Below, in pieces: positions 23,749-33,759 of a stretch of DNA of 64,000 nucleotides. The notes beneath the pieces were generated by a model, which saw nothing but the letters and a program-made list of their open reading frames with translations, searched no databases and was not told where the DNA came from. Within the stretch, counting starts at the first letter, position 1; every line of letters starts with the position of its first letter. A program made the position numbers and the translations under genes. Source of the DNA: Diphasiastrum complanatum (lineage: Eukaryota > Streptophyta > Lycopodiopsida > Lycopodiales > Lycopodiaceae); the NCBI GenBank assembly GCA_029204225.1, contig CM055095.1, positions 35,055,078 to 35,119,077 on the forward strand, in the 5' to 3' direction.

Positions 23749-24828
23749 TTTTACAAGTAGAGGTGAGGAAGACCTCCAAATCCAAGGTAGAGCCTCCAAA
23801 TGTCCTCCAAGCAACCTACAAGCTTCAAGATGCTCCCCAACTCCAAGCTAGGATGCCTCCACCTGCAAGTAAGGATCTGCAAGCCTCCAAGGATCTCTCC
23901 TCCACCTGTGTCCCTACTCTTTAAACACAAAGATAGATAACAAGCTGGTCTCAAGTATTCACCACCCAACCATAGCTAGATCCAAGCTCCAAGCAAGACC
24001 TATCTAGCACCCCCTTGCTAATCATAAACAAATCACAAGCATACCACAACACTCCATAGCATTCTCAAGATCCAAACCCTACTTATGTCCCATACCATAA
24101 GCAAGATCCAAACCTCAAGCATACTACCACAAGAAAGCACTCTACACACTAGTCACAACACTAGAGCATAAGCAAAGCAAACAAGAGAGATCTCCCCCTC
24201 CCAATGGGTGCCCTACTACCCTCATATAGATGGCCCATGGACCCCTCCAATGCACTATGGAGTTCCATGCTCATCCAATGAGAGAGAGAGAAGCCTAGGG
24301 GAGTTAAAGAATCTCCAAGAGCCTCCATAGGCTTATGGAAGGTTAAGAGACTCCTTCCATAACCTATGACTCTTTGAATGCCTTTCTTGTGGGAGTTGGG
24401 AACTCAATGGACACTTTAGAAGGGCGCCCTCCTACTAGGTCCCATTGCCCAAGCTGTGCATGTATACTTTGGTCCTAGACCAATAAAGTGATATGGTTCA
24501 AGGTTGAGGCCCAAGGTTTTAGAAAAATAGTCATCCAATGACTTTCTAACACCTCTTTAGGTTCCATACCTCCATCCAAGGCATAGACACCTACCTGCCC
24601 TTAACCAAGGACACTAGTACCTTAATCTAAGGCACATACCCTTAATACTAAGGGTACCCCTTATCCAAGGGTCACGTGACTCCATACCTCCAACTAAGGT
24701 ATAGTCACTTGCCTGTCCTTATCCAAGGGCACATACTCTTAATCCTAAGGGTACCTTGCCATTTAGCCCCCAACACTAAATGGACTATTAGAGGTCTAAA
24801 GTATTGCTAGTTACATAGATATGTAACA
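23749..24828 (-). repeat. Gypsy element 5' LTR
   Basis: Near copy of 18339-19422, 1080 bp. Its right end (minus-strand TGTTACATATC) abuts GTTATTGTATGC, which continues the interrupted hairpin-family repeat. Confidence 0.9.
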
Positions 24829-25095
24829 GTTATTGTATGCTATCAAATTGGTGAACTTATTTTGTACATGGATAACAATTGACATTCAACATTGACACAT
24901 GTCTTCCTCATTGTGCTAACTTGCGCGGTTTTGTGTGGTGAGATGGTGGCAAGTATCAGCTAGATGTCTTGAAATAGGTTTTGCTTTACGGTGGCTTATA
25001 ACTATTGTATACATTTCAGCTATGTTTTTCTTGTTGATTTATGAATAAAGGATTTTAAAAGGTTTGGCCTTGACTTGTCAAGAGGAGCTTTGTTC
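24829..25095 (+). repeat. hairpin-repeat family copy III, right half
   Basis: Matches copy II at about 31830-32090 almost throughout. Shared words are ACATGGATAACAA / ACATGAATAACAA, CATGACACATGTCTTCCTC, GGGATGGTGGTAGGTATCAGCT, GATTTATGAATAAAGGATT, and CTTGTCAAGAGGA at the end. It carries an AATAAA signal at 25044. Confidence 0.75.
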
Positions 25096-27040
25096 TGTTA
25101 ATCTCTCTCTATGCATCCTTGAGGTGTAAATCTGACTATCCTATGGTCGGTAAATGTAAAACAATTCTTCCATTATTTGGTCGATCATGTTGTTTGGTAC
25201 ATGATGAACAATCTGGATAAATTTTTCCCTGGGACATCTTTCCAAAATCAGGTGAATGCTTTCTTTCTATAGTTACACAAGCCAACTAGAGATGGTGTCA
25301 AATCACACCTGAACTTCTCTTTTATATGCCAACACATGATTGATGCATCCCATAAAGCTTGTTGCAAACCCTTCTGCCAAACTTCTTGCAAATCTGGACG
25401 ACGCCGATAACATTAGAAAAATTGAGTGTCTTCTCAACAGACCAAGCTTTTCTACTCTTCAAGACAAGTTCTTCCAAAATTCCAATAAAAGAACAGGCTC
25501 ATTCAACCTCAACAATCCAAGTTCTATTGTTTATCGGCAAGGAATGAAATTTACAGGATACAAGGGAAAGGAAGGGCATGGCAGTGGTACAAAGAACGAT
25601 TTGTCGGTTAAAAAATTGAACTTATATTGGGATTGACTGATTTGCAGGACGACGAAGTTTTGAATAGGAGGGAAATCACCAAAGATACAATGGATCAACT
25701 TCAACTCTTAACACGCGCAATGATAAGGGAAAAATCTTTTTGCGTTTATGTTACTGGAATGGGATGTTTGAAACCATTCATGTGAAGCAATTTTACGCTT
25801 GCATTTATTACAAATATTTGGTGCTATCCACGAGTCTTTTTATGACATTGTTTTTGCTCGGTCATGTATGCCGAATGCAAAATGGATTGGTACTTTCCAT
25901 ATGATTTCTTTTGCAATTTTGAAACAAAAAATCTACCAATGTGTTCATGTACTGCTATTGCAGCATTATGGTTCACCATATCTACAACAGGTTAAGAGGT
26001 TTTTTTTGCTACAATTTTGTACTAGCGCTGGAGTGCGACCCACAATTATATACAATCTGCTATTTTTTAGCTACACTTTGTGATGCTAAATTTGTATGCT
26101 AATTTTCAAGTTGATTGATGCTTTTGGAGCACAACCCACGGAAAGAGTTGATAGGTTGTTTTTTAGCAATACTTTGAATGGCTTTATTGGCATAAAAAAA
26201 TCCAGTTTGGTTGATGATTCTACAACGCTAGGACAACGTTGGTAACGTGCTCTGAATGTGATAAAATTGCACAATATGTGCACATATTTTTGGTTGAGAT
26301 TGTTTGCATCCATTTAGCACACATAATGAAGCATAGACAGCGATGGAATGCCTATTTAGTAATGCATTGGAATGGTCGTTTTCAACACATACTTGTGACT
26401 TTTTGCATTAGTCTTATGGTATACCATTGCTGGTGGAGCAGTGAGGAATCAACTCTAAATGATTTCCATTTTATGCTATGATTGTTGGTAGACCATCGCT
26501 GATGGACATCGACCAAAATTAGTTGTTTTGTCAACTACATTTTTATTGTTTTCAATGATGATTCACATATTGAATGTGTGTTTACATAACGAATAAAATG
26601 TATCTCCTTTACAACCATTATTGTGACTCATTATTCATACTTGAGTCTTCAACTCTATTCCATCTGTTTTTGAAACACTTCGAAATCCGCCGATCCAGGT
26701 ATGTATATAAATGGCAAACACTTCTTTGATTGCTTGAAGAAAAAACAGATGTATGCAATGCTATACTTCTAAAACTATCATAAGATAGGAGTAAAATAGG
26801 ATTCGAAGGAACTTGCTTTTTTATGGTGTAATTTGTAGCACTATCTTGGGGCTTGTTGAAACTCATTTCAATAAATAGACCCGGATTTGTCAAAAACTAT
26901 TTTCTGAAGGAGACGTCATTGGACAATCATGACTTTCTCACATGATTCATTTATGACGACTATTCAGGTTGGTGCTTTAAACATAATTTGGTTGCATTAT
27001 TGCAAACAATAATGTGGTTACAAGCTATATGAATGGAGTT
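25096..27040. other. intergenic, no recognisable gene
   Basis: AT-rich DNA. A 98-codon frame at 25340-25636 (MMHPIKLVANPSAKLLANLDD) has no domain I recognise and no neighbours supporting it. Palindromes related to the hairpin family appear at 26485-26516 (arms TTGGT/ACCAA and CCATC/GATGG) and 26415-26428 (ATGGTATACCAT). Confidence 0.45.
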
Positions 27041-27049
27041 GGTAATGTA

Positions 27050-27790
27050 ATGGAAGAGACACGATGCTACAAAGTAAGGTATTATGTCTACCTTGCTTAC
27101 ATTCAAAAAAAGTAAAACTGAACCAATTCTAACAATTGCTCATGCTTCATAGAATAATGCCTTTACATATAGGATTGATTTTTGCCTTCATTCCATTTAA
27201 GCCTATAAAATATGTTGGGCAATATTTAGTATAATAAGGGTTGATAGCCTAATTGCTCTTAAAGGCACATTGATTTGTGCAAGAGCAATTGCATTCGTAG
27301 GGATTGGAACGACATGGATTTGCCCTAATCCTATTGTGAATGTTAGGGTTAAAACTCTTTACTAGTTATGTATGCACACAGGTATTGTTCTACTTCTAAA
27401 TTAGACACGATTAGGTTGTCAAATGTATAAAACAAGAAGGTAGCTGGCGTGCTCTTGGAAATCATGGATATGCTCAAGAGTTACAAAAATTGTACATCAC
27501 TTGTTCTTCATACGACATGTACAAGTATCGGTATGGCACAAATTCTCCCCTACACATGTACTAATCCATGCTACCCCTTGTTTGTGATTTGCAATCTATT
27601 TAGTACAACTAGATTTCAATACATAATGAATGATTTAGTATAAAGATAATGATCAATACCAATATACTGATCAGGATGGCAAAAGTCATGATACAGTGAG
27701 GGCATGGTTTGGCCTATCTCCATGTCCAAGAAGCAAAAGACGGGTTGGTTTCTTGACTCTTGGACTTCTAAAATGCTATGGATTAGTTCC
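27050..27790 (+). repeat. hairpin-repeat family copy I
   Basis: Diverged from copy II (31240-31830) but sharing landmarks in the same order: TACAAAGTAAGG, GCATGGAT-type hairpins, a CTCTTG...CAAGAG stem (27452-27480), GATCAGGATGGCA, CATGGTTTGGCC and TAAAATGCTAT. A strong 10-bp stem, AATTGCTCTT / AAGAGCAATT with inner GCAC/GTGC, sits at 27251-27290. No protein frame is supported. Confidence 0.6.
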
Positions 27791-28320
27791 TTGTTTTTTG
27801 TGTTGTGGTTTAATGCATATGTAGCTTAGTTTTCATGTTTAGGATCTGATTTCAGTTCGTTTTCGCAGCGTTAGAATAGGATTTCAGTCATTGTTCAACA
27901 GATTTGCATGCTGATCTGATGGTTGAACGTTTTGGCATGCATGATTGATGATTGTGGTCATTTATCAGTGCAAGAGTGACAAACCTGAGTGTCCTCTGAC
28001 AGGCAGGACAATACTACAACGTTAATCAGTCTAGAGTCTGCCTGATTTGGGCATTGCAATAACAAGAACACATCTAATGAATGCCCACAAAGCCTGATAA
28101 TAGGCAGAACCAACCTCAAAATTGTTTTGGAACAAGAAGAAAGAACCATAACAAGAACACGAGAAAGAAACGAAAAAGCCAACAGATTCTGAAGTAGAGA
28201 ATTAGTAAACATTTGGCCCATTGTCGCTTGCCCACTCACATTTTGAAATGATCAATGCTACAACATTACCCCTGATCAGATCCATCCAAAAACATAACAC
28301 ATTTCAAGATCTGTTCACAA
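27791..28320. other. intergenic, no gene seen
   Basis: No domain-bearing frame. The 93-codon minus frame at 27958-28239 is not recognisable. Confidence 0.4.
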
Positions 28321-28436
28321 CTCAAAATGACTTGCAACCACCCTCCACACATCCTACATACATTCTCAGATCTTTCGACATCCTCTTCTAAACACAGTTT
28401 ACCCATCGTCTACACATCCTTCACGTCACCATCTCA

Positions 28437-28625
28437 GCCGCCCCTCTTTCTCTCCCAACTCAGCCGAGTCATTCGCGTCCCAACTCAGCCGAGTCATTTG
28501 TGTCCCAACTCAGCCGAGTCATTCGTGTCCCAACTTAGCCGAGTCATTCGCGTCCCAACTCAACCGAGTCCTTCGTGTCCCAGCTCAATCGAGGCATTCG
28601 CATCCCATCTCAGCCGAGTCACCTC
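28437..28625 (+). repeat. 24-bp tandem repeat, probably LINE D 5' region
   Basis: Seven to eight units of about 24 bp with the core CCCAACTCAGCCGAGTCATT and small changes from unit to unit. The apparent protein here is only the repeat translated. Confidence 0.85.
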
Positions 28626-28689
28626 TCCATTACCATCGCGACCAATGCAAGTGCTTACCAAAAAAAACAAAAAAATAGTCAGATCTCAT

Positions 28690-29015
28690 CCGCATCTGCA
28701 CTTAAAATCTCGACCGGAGACTTCTGTCAAATCTTGACCAGAGACTTCAATCAGATCTCGACCGAAGCAATTCAGTCAGATCTCAACCGAAGCAAAATGA
28801 GACAGATCTTGCCCGCGTCTCCAGTCAAATCTCGACCGGGGCATTCTTTTGAAATCTCAATCGCGCCCTCCTTCAAATCTCCAGCGAGCTAGAAGGCGTT
28901 CATTTTTGAGAAATCTCGCCTACCCCTCTCGTTCAAATCTCAACCGAGCCAGAACGCGTTCACTTCTCGACCGGGTCTGAGCTTCAAATCTTGACCGGGG
29001 CATTCTCTTCAGATC
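28690..29015 (+). repeat. degenerate tandem repeat, core CAAATCTCGACCGGGGCATT
   Basis: About ten imperfect units of 22-40 bp share TCAAATCTyGACCG. They lie directly upstream of the LINE D ORF1 fragment and continue the previous array. The layout resembles the repeated 5' UTR monomers of some animal L1 elements, but promoter activity is only a guess. Confidence 0.7.
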
Positions 29016-29470
29016 TACGGCTCACATCCCATACACTCCTTCCAAATCCACCGAACTTTTCTCTTCCTGGGAATTTGACCAATTTCGAGAGGATTTCCAG
29101 CTTTTAAAGCAAGAACTTTCACACCTACAAGGGACAGTGGTCTCCTTGATTCAAGAAAAGAATGAGTTGCAATCCAACGTTGCCTCATTAGAGCAAATGA
29201 TCAGTACCAAACATGGTGCAGGTTCGGATTCAGCTACCACGATGATACGGGAGCTGGAGCAGAAAATTGAAAAACAAAAAGAAGAGACGCTTTCTTGGGC
29301 TTTTGTGCTAAAGAAAGGCACCAAACCCAGCGCCCTCATTTTATTGGTCATCTCAGCCACTATTACGGAAGAGAAAGCAAGAGCCTACAAGGCCCATAAT
29401 ATCTGAGTTCGAGGGATACTAGACACCTAGGATGCAATGGCAGAAGCCAGACGTTTTCTTGACTTGTCAA
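28981..29470 (+). pseudogene. LINE copy D, ORF1 N-terminal fragment
   Basis: The frame gives a coiled-coil region (LLKQELSHLQGTVVSLIQEK, then a heptad-rich stretch), ETLSWAFVLKKG, and, after a TGA, VRGILDT.DAMAEARRFLD. Copy C has the same order: coiled coil, ETKSWAALFKKD, NVRVRGIPNAG..LEEAKNLL. It is thus the first half of an L1-type ORF1 protein (coiled coil and start of the RRM). It breaks off at a (CT)n tract; no ORF2 follows. Confidence 0.7.
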
Positions 29471-29479
29471 GAGAATCTT

Positions 29480-29606
<127 letters not shown>

Positions 29607-29877
29607 GGATGCTCCTTTGTTTAGCTTCACCATGCTTCACGAACAGACACGTGGAAAACTTCAGTAAAATTGCCTCTCCAAGCTTACAGGTTTTTTTTTT
29701 TTCTAAACATCCTACACCTTCACATAATAAAGTTTTGTCTTTAACTTAGTGGGTCTCCCACTTAGAAACTATTTAAAGTACTCTATAAGACTTTTTAAAT
29801 TTTAAATTTCCTTATTGGAGGGAAACTGATTCTCCCTCTCTCAATCACACCTTCCGGAATCCTAATCGGGCTGACAC

Positions 29878-29884
29878 TATAAAA
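29878..29884 (+). promoter_or_regulatory. possible TATA box of the hairpin-rich unit
   Basis: TATAAAA followed after about 30 bp by a CT-rich stretch, as at many plant Pol II starts. It is a sequence match only. Confidence 0.3.
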
Positions 29885-30279
29885 TCATGCTTTTTCGAAG
29901 GTTTTTCTCTACAACACTAGAGAAGAGTGTGTTCTCTCCTATCATTTGCTGAGAGTGTGCCCTACCGATTCACGGATCAACACTTTTCTATCATACGGTA
30001 TGTATTCATCTCTCTTTGGCTTGGCTTCACTCTCACGACAATGATGCTTTGATAACTTCAAGCTACTGTTTATGTTCATTTATCACATACGTGAATCAAA
30101 TGTTCTTTCGTAGGATGGAGATACATGGCTGTTTAGTGATGGACACCACTCCTTATGCATAAAAACACTTCCATCCTATCTCAATAGGTAGTGATGGATG
30201 TTTACTTTCATCTGGCCACTTCTTATCAAAAAGCAAATCATAAACACTTCGCTTGACATCAATGAGCACCTTTCTACAC

Positions 30280-30560
30280 AAAAGAAGGTCGTTGTCTAGC
30301 GATGGACAACCGACTCTTCACTTTGGATTCAACTCATTGTTTATTGAAGTCGCTGTCCAACGATGGACATCAGACTCTTCTTTTTAATGAAATGCATTGA
30401 TCAAGGAGGTCGATGTCCAGGGATGGGCACATTCGACTCTCCATTACACTATGAATGATTGATTCAAAGAGGTCGTTGTCCATCGATGGACAACTGACTT
30501 CTCTTTTTGATAAGTTTAATGGTTCATAGAGGTCGTTGTCCAGTAATGAACAAGATGGAT
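30280..30560 (+). repeat. 60-bp tandem array of stem-loops
   Basis: Units begin GTCG at 30288, 30349, 30409, 30472 and 30532, so the period is 60-63 bp. Each has a left arm GTCG-x-TGTCC, a six-base loop of the ACGAT or ATCGAT type, and a right arm GGACA...GAC. The arms stay complementary although bases change, for example TGTCC pairs with GGGCA by wobble in the third unit. Spacers between hairpins are AT-rich and less conserved. Confidence 0.8.
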
Positions 30561-32109
30561 ACTTTGGCCTCCTCTGGCACTCACTGGTTTACCACTTTGC
30601 ACACTAAACATCCTACTGTTTTGTCTTCATTAACTAACTACTGCTTGTTATCAATGGCTCATTATCTAGCAAGGGACTACAAACTCTTATTGGCTTGTCT
30701 CATAATTCTTATTTAAGTTTCTTCTACTATCCAAGCGGTGGATAGATGGATACGGTTATGCTTATTTCTTGTGGTAGAATGAATCTTCGTAGATCTTTGG
30801 TCTTACTATACGAAACTAATAATTGCTTTTAATGTAGCATCATTATACTACTCTGGCGTCTTCTTTGTATGTGTCGGTTCACATCCGTACCGAAACATTA
30901 GCTATCTCAAAACAAAAGGTATGGGTGCACCAACTGATTCTACATAATACAAGTTATCTCACTCACTCTGAATACATCTTAGATATGCTCCTCTCTACAA
31001 TTTTTTATAAGCAAATATTTGCTAAAGAAATTATTTTTTTGGTTTTCTATGACCCAAAGAGAAAGAGTCATTACGAAGCAAGGGAAACAATGGCATCCTC
31101 TCAAGAAGCCACGTCTGCAACTATTCATGTATTCCTTTCTACAATAAGTAAACGCTTTATGGCTTTAGCAAGCACGGTATGTTCAGTTCTGCACAGTTTA
31201 TGAATCAAGTTAACACACCATGAAATGAAACCCTGTCATAAAGATACAAAGTAAGGACTCCAACAATGCGATCTTAGACAACATGGATATGCGTAAGATG
31301 CATGGTTTCTACGTAAGGATTAGGATGGCACGAATCTGCCCTAATACCTAGTAGAAACATTGGCAGTCTCTTACTTTTTTTAATTATATCTTTCCTACAC
31401 AATGTCCCTATACCATGGTTGTTACGTTACTCGAATGTAACTCGAATGTAACAACCATGGAAGCACTTAACTTTAACCCGTCTTTGTGCTACTCTAGACT
31501 CTTGGTGAGATACGACTGGAAGCATGGATATGCTCAAGAGTATGGACAGTAGTGCGTGACATACCTCACAAGGTCACTAGGATCAGTATAGCATGGATTT
31601 GCTCTGATACATGCACACATGTCTACACTGGGTCTTTTGGCTAAGTTAAACTTTAAACGATTAAAACTTTTCATACTCTTCTATGCTTAAAACGAACTGA
31701 TAGGGACCAATTGCTCGTAAGCTGATCAGTATGGCACTCGCCCTGATACGGTGATATAATGGCTTGGCCTGTCGCTAAAACATCGTTTGTTTGGAAAGAC
31801 TGGACTATGTTTTAAAATGCTATTCAAAGTTGTTAAGTAGTATAACTTCTTTTGGACATGAATAACAACTGTCATTCAGCCATGACACATGTCTTCCTCA
31901 CCAAACTAACTTGAACAGTTTTGTTTTGTGGGATGGTGGTAGGTATCAGCTGGACGTCTTAAAAGTGGTTATGCTTTATGGTGCTTTACAGTACTGTATT
32001 TTACTTTTCAGCTATACTTTACCTTGGTGGATTATGAATAAAGGATTATAAAGATTTTAGTCTTGCTTTGTCAAGAGGAACTAAGTGCAGTTTTGTATCT
32101 CTTTCGCAA

Positions 32110-32520
32110 ATTTCGGGAAGTGGCTGGGAACGTCCTTCCTTAAAAAATAGACTACCTTCGCTTTTTCTCTCTCTTCAGGCTTTTCGCGAAAAAGCCAAAG
32201 TAGTTAAAGTCTTGAAGTAGATGACCTTCGCAAATTTTCTCTCTCTTTGCGAGCATTTCACGAAAAAGCCGAAGGTGCTCTAAAATGGTTGAACTTTGAA
32301 CTATGCCTAAGTGTCGCATTTCGAGAAAATGCGAAAAAGGCAAAGCTGTCGCGAAATAGTTTAAACTGTTGAACTATGCTAGTTTCACATTTCGGAGAAA
32401 TGCGAAAAAGACGACATTGTGGCAAACATAGTTCATTTCTGCAGACTGTCACGACACTTAGAATATTTTTGCAGATTGTCGCGAAAGTAATGTATTTCTG
32501 CAGATTTTTCTAAATGCAAG
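32110..32520. repeat. degenerate repeats with TTTCGCGAAA palindromes
   Basis: Several palindromic words recur: GCTTTTCGCGAAAAAGC (32180), TTTCACGAAAAAGCC (32265), GCATTTCGAGAAAATGCG (32313), CACATTTCGGAGAAATGCG (32386), GTCGCGAAA and TTCTGCAGA. They form an imperfect tandem array of roughly 90-100 bp units. No gene. Confidence 0.65.
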
Positions 32521-32794
32521 CTGGTGGAAGTCCTTGAAGATGGCCAAGTCTTCAATGACTTCAAGTTATTAAACTTAACATTTGAACTTGAAATTATGAT
32601 AGGATTGGTTACTCTTTGCTAGAGATCAGCCGGAAGCCTATTGTAGACATTCTTCAAATAAATTGGCTGTCTGAGTTTGTGATTCTTGTAGGTAGCAAAT
32701 GAGTAGACATAGAACCAAAGTTGGTTTCACCTGACCCTAGATCAATGATCAATAAACGTGCAAGAAGAATCATGAAATAGAAATTAGTCATTCA
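32521..32794. other. flank of the intact Copia element, no gene seen
   Basis: Short AT-rich stretch ending in CTAAG, the target-site duplication of the Copia insertion. Confidence 0.5.
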
Positions 32795-32799
32795 CTAAG

Positions 32800-33481
32800 T
32801 GTAAAAATTATAGCAAATAAGGATCCTAAAACACTTGAAATGATGAGGGAAACAATAGCTTATGATTTCATAAGATTAGCACAAGTTGAACCATCAAAAT
32901 CCATCAAAAATCTATGCTTGAACCTCACTAAATGGCCCAAATTCTTGAAGAAGGCTTCACACGTGTGAAAGTACGGCCTCCCACAGTCTGAGTACTGTAC
33001 ACCAGACCTACATTCAATCCTATAATCATTAGTAATCACAAGTACTCAAACAATTATGAACATAGAGAGCAATTGCACCATTATGAGAGAAAAAACATGA
33101 AATTGCTTGATTGATTTTGGTGAGATATCATCACCTATATATACATGATCCATCACGGTTTTGGGCAGGTATGAGTAGCCCTAAACCTATCCCTAATGCT
33201 AATTTTGGTGGATCTTTCATCCCTACCAAGTTAGGGTTGGAATCTTGGAGATCCCTCAACAATGCAAAAATTACCAAAAATAGCTCCTATTTTTTCTCCC
33301 TTGTATCTAAGCATAATTTGGACTCATTCCAAAGGTTCTAACACTTAGGTCTACTTGAGAACATCCTTATGAATGGAATCCTATGCTATTTTGCACGTGT
33401 GACAAGCCACATCATGACCATCTAACTATTTACAAGTCATATGACCAAAACTAGTCAAGCTAGAATTGTGAATTTTTAACA
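32800..33481 (-). repeat. Copia element 3' LTR
   Basis: 682 bp, TG...CA ends. It contains a palindromic CACACGTGTG (32956), a TATATATAC box near 33137 and the internal ORF shadow that recurs in the other LTR. Confidence 0.96.
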
Positions 33482-33493
33482 CTCCTCCTCACT
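33482..33493 (-). promoter_or_regulatory. Copia element polypurine tract
   Basis: Minus-strand AGTGAGGAGGAG directly before the 3' LTR; the expected primer for plus-strand cDNA. Confidence 0.8.
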
Positions 33494-33759
33494 ATCTAGC
33501 TTGGTTCAATCATTGCTTTACTAATCACTCCAAGTGATGATCTGAACTTCATAAAAGGTGTCTTTTGAAGTGGTTTAGTAAGTAGATCAGCTACACATTC
33601 ATTGCTTGGAACATGCTCCAAAGCAATCTCCTTGGCTTGCACCATTTCTCTCACAAAGTGATGGCATATCTCAATGTGCTTAGATCTTGCATGGAAGATT
33701 GGGTTAGATGCAAGGTGTTGGGCTGATATATTGTCATTGTAGATGATTGGTGCCTCCTC

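Larger units (their letters stand above)
18339..24828 (-). mobile_element. chromodomain Ty3/Gypsy retrotransposon, decayed
   Basis: Two LTRs of 1084 and 1080 bp flank about 4.3 kb of internal DNA on the minus strand. The order is primer site (TGGTATCAGAGC, 23747-23736), gag, a short RT piece, RNase H, integrase, chromodomain and polypurine tract (GGGAGAAGGAA at 19433-19423). The flanks are GTTTT on the left (18334-18338) and GTTAT on the right (24829-24833), a possible target-site duplication with one mismatch. By eye the LTRs differ at roughly 25 positions plus a 4-bp GA indel, about 2-3 percent, so the insertion is not recent. Protease and much of the RT are missing, and many stops are present. 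Confidence 0.9.
29750..32090 (+). repeat. hairpin-repeat family copy II, longest copy; possible non-coding transcription unit
   Basis: It has a TATAAAA box at 29878, a pyrimidine-rich stretch, a tandem hairpin array (30111-30560), further stem-loops (30728-30744, 30872-30895, 31305-31358, 31498-31541, 31582-31608, 31725-31747) and a poly(A) signal AATAAA at 32037. The 3' 260 bp is shared with copy III and the middle with copy I. No frame with a known protein domain exists; 30865-31203 is open for 112 codons but not recognised. It may be a non-autonomous retroelement, an LTR-like unit or a non-coding RNA locus; nothing decides between these. Confidence 0.45.

Noticed and set aside
25340-25636. 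98-codon frame as a small gene
   Set aside because: No recognisable domain, no homologue in the window, no promoter or splice context; left as unannotated DNA.
28437-28625. CRISPR-like regular repeats
   Set aside because: The units are directly adjacent without unique spacers, and the genome is a plant nuclear one.
28327-28737. 136-codon frame with repeated QLSRVIRVPTQPS
   Set aside because: Product of a 24-bp tandem repeat; no domain and the frame differs from the following ORF1 frame.
30280-30560. tRNA or snoRNA cluster
   Set aside because: The hairpins have no cloverleaf, no B box and no C/D or H/ACA boxes at the right places.
31582-31750. Hammerhead ribozyme in the hairpin family
   Set aside because: CTGAT occurs, but the CTGANGA and GAAA core pair of a hammerhead could not be found at the required places.
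33111-33341. 76-codon frame present twice (also 38587-38817)
   Set aside because: It lies inside the two LTRs of the Copia element and is duplicated with them; no protein family is recognised.
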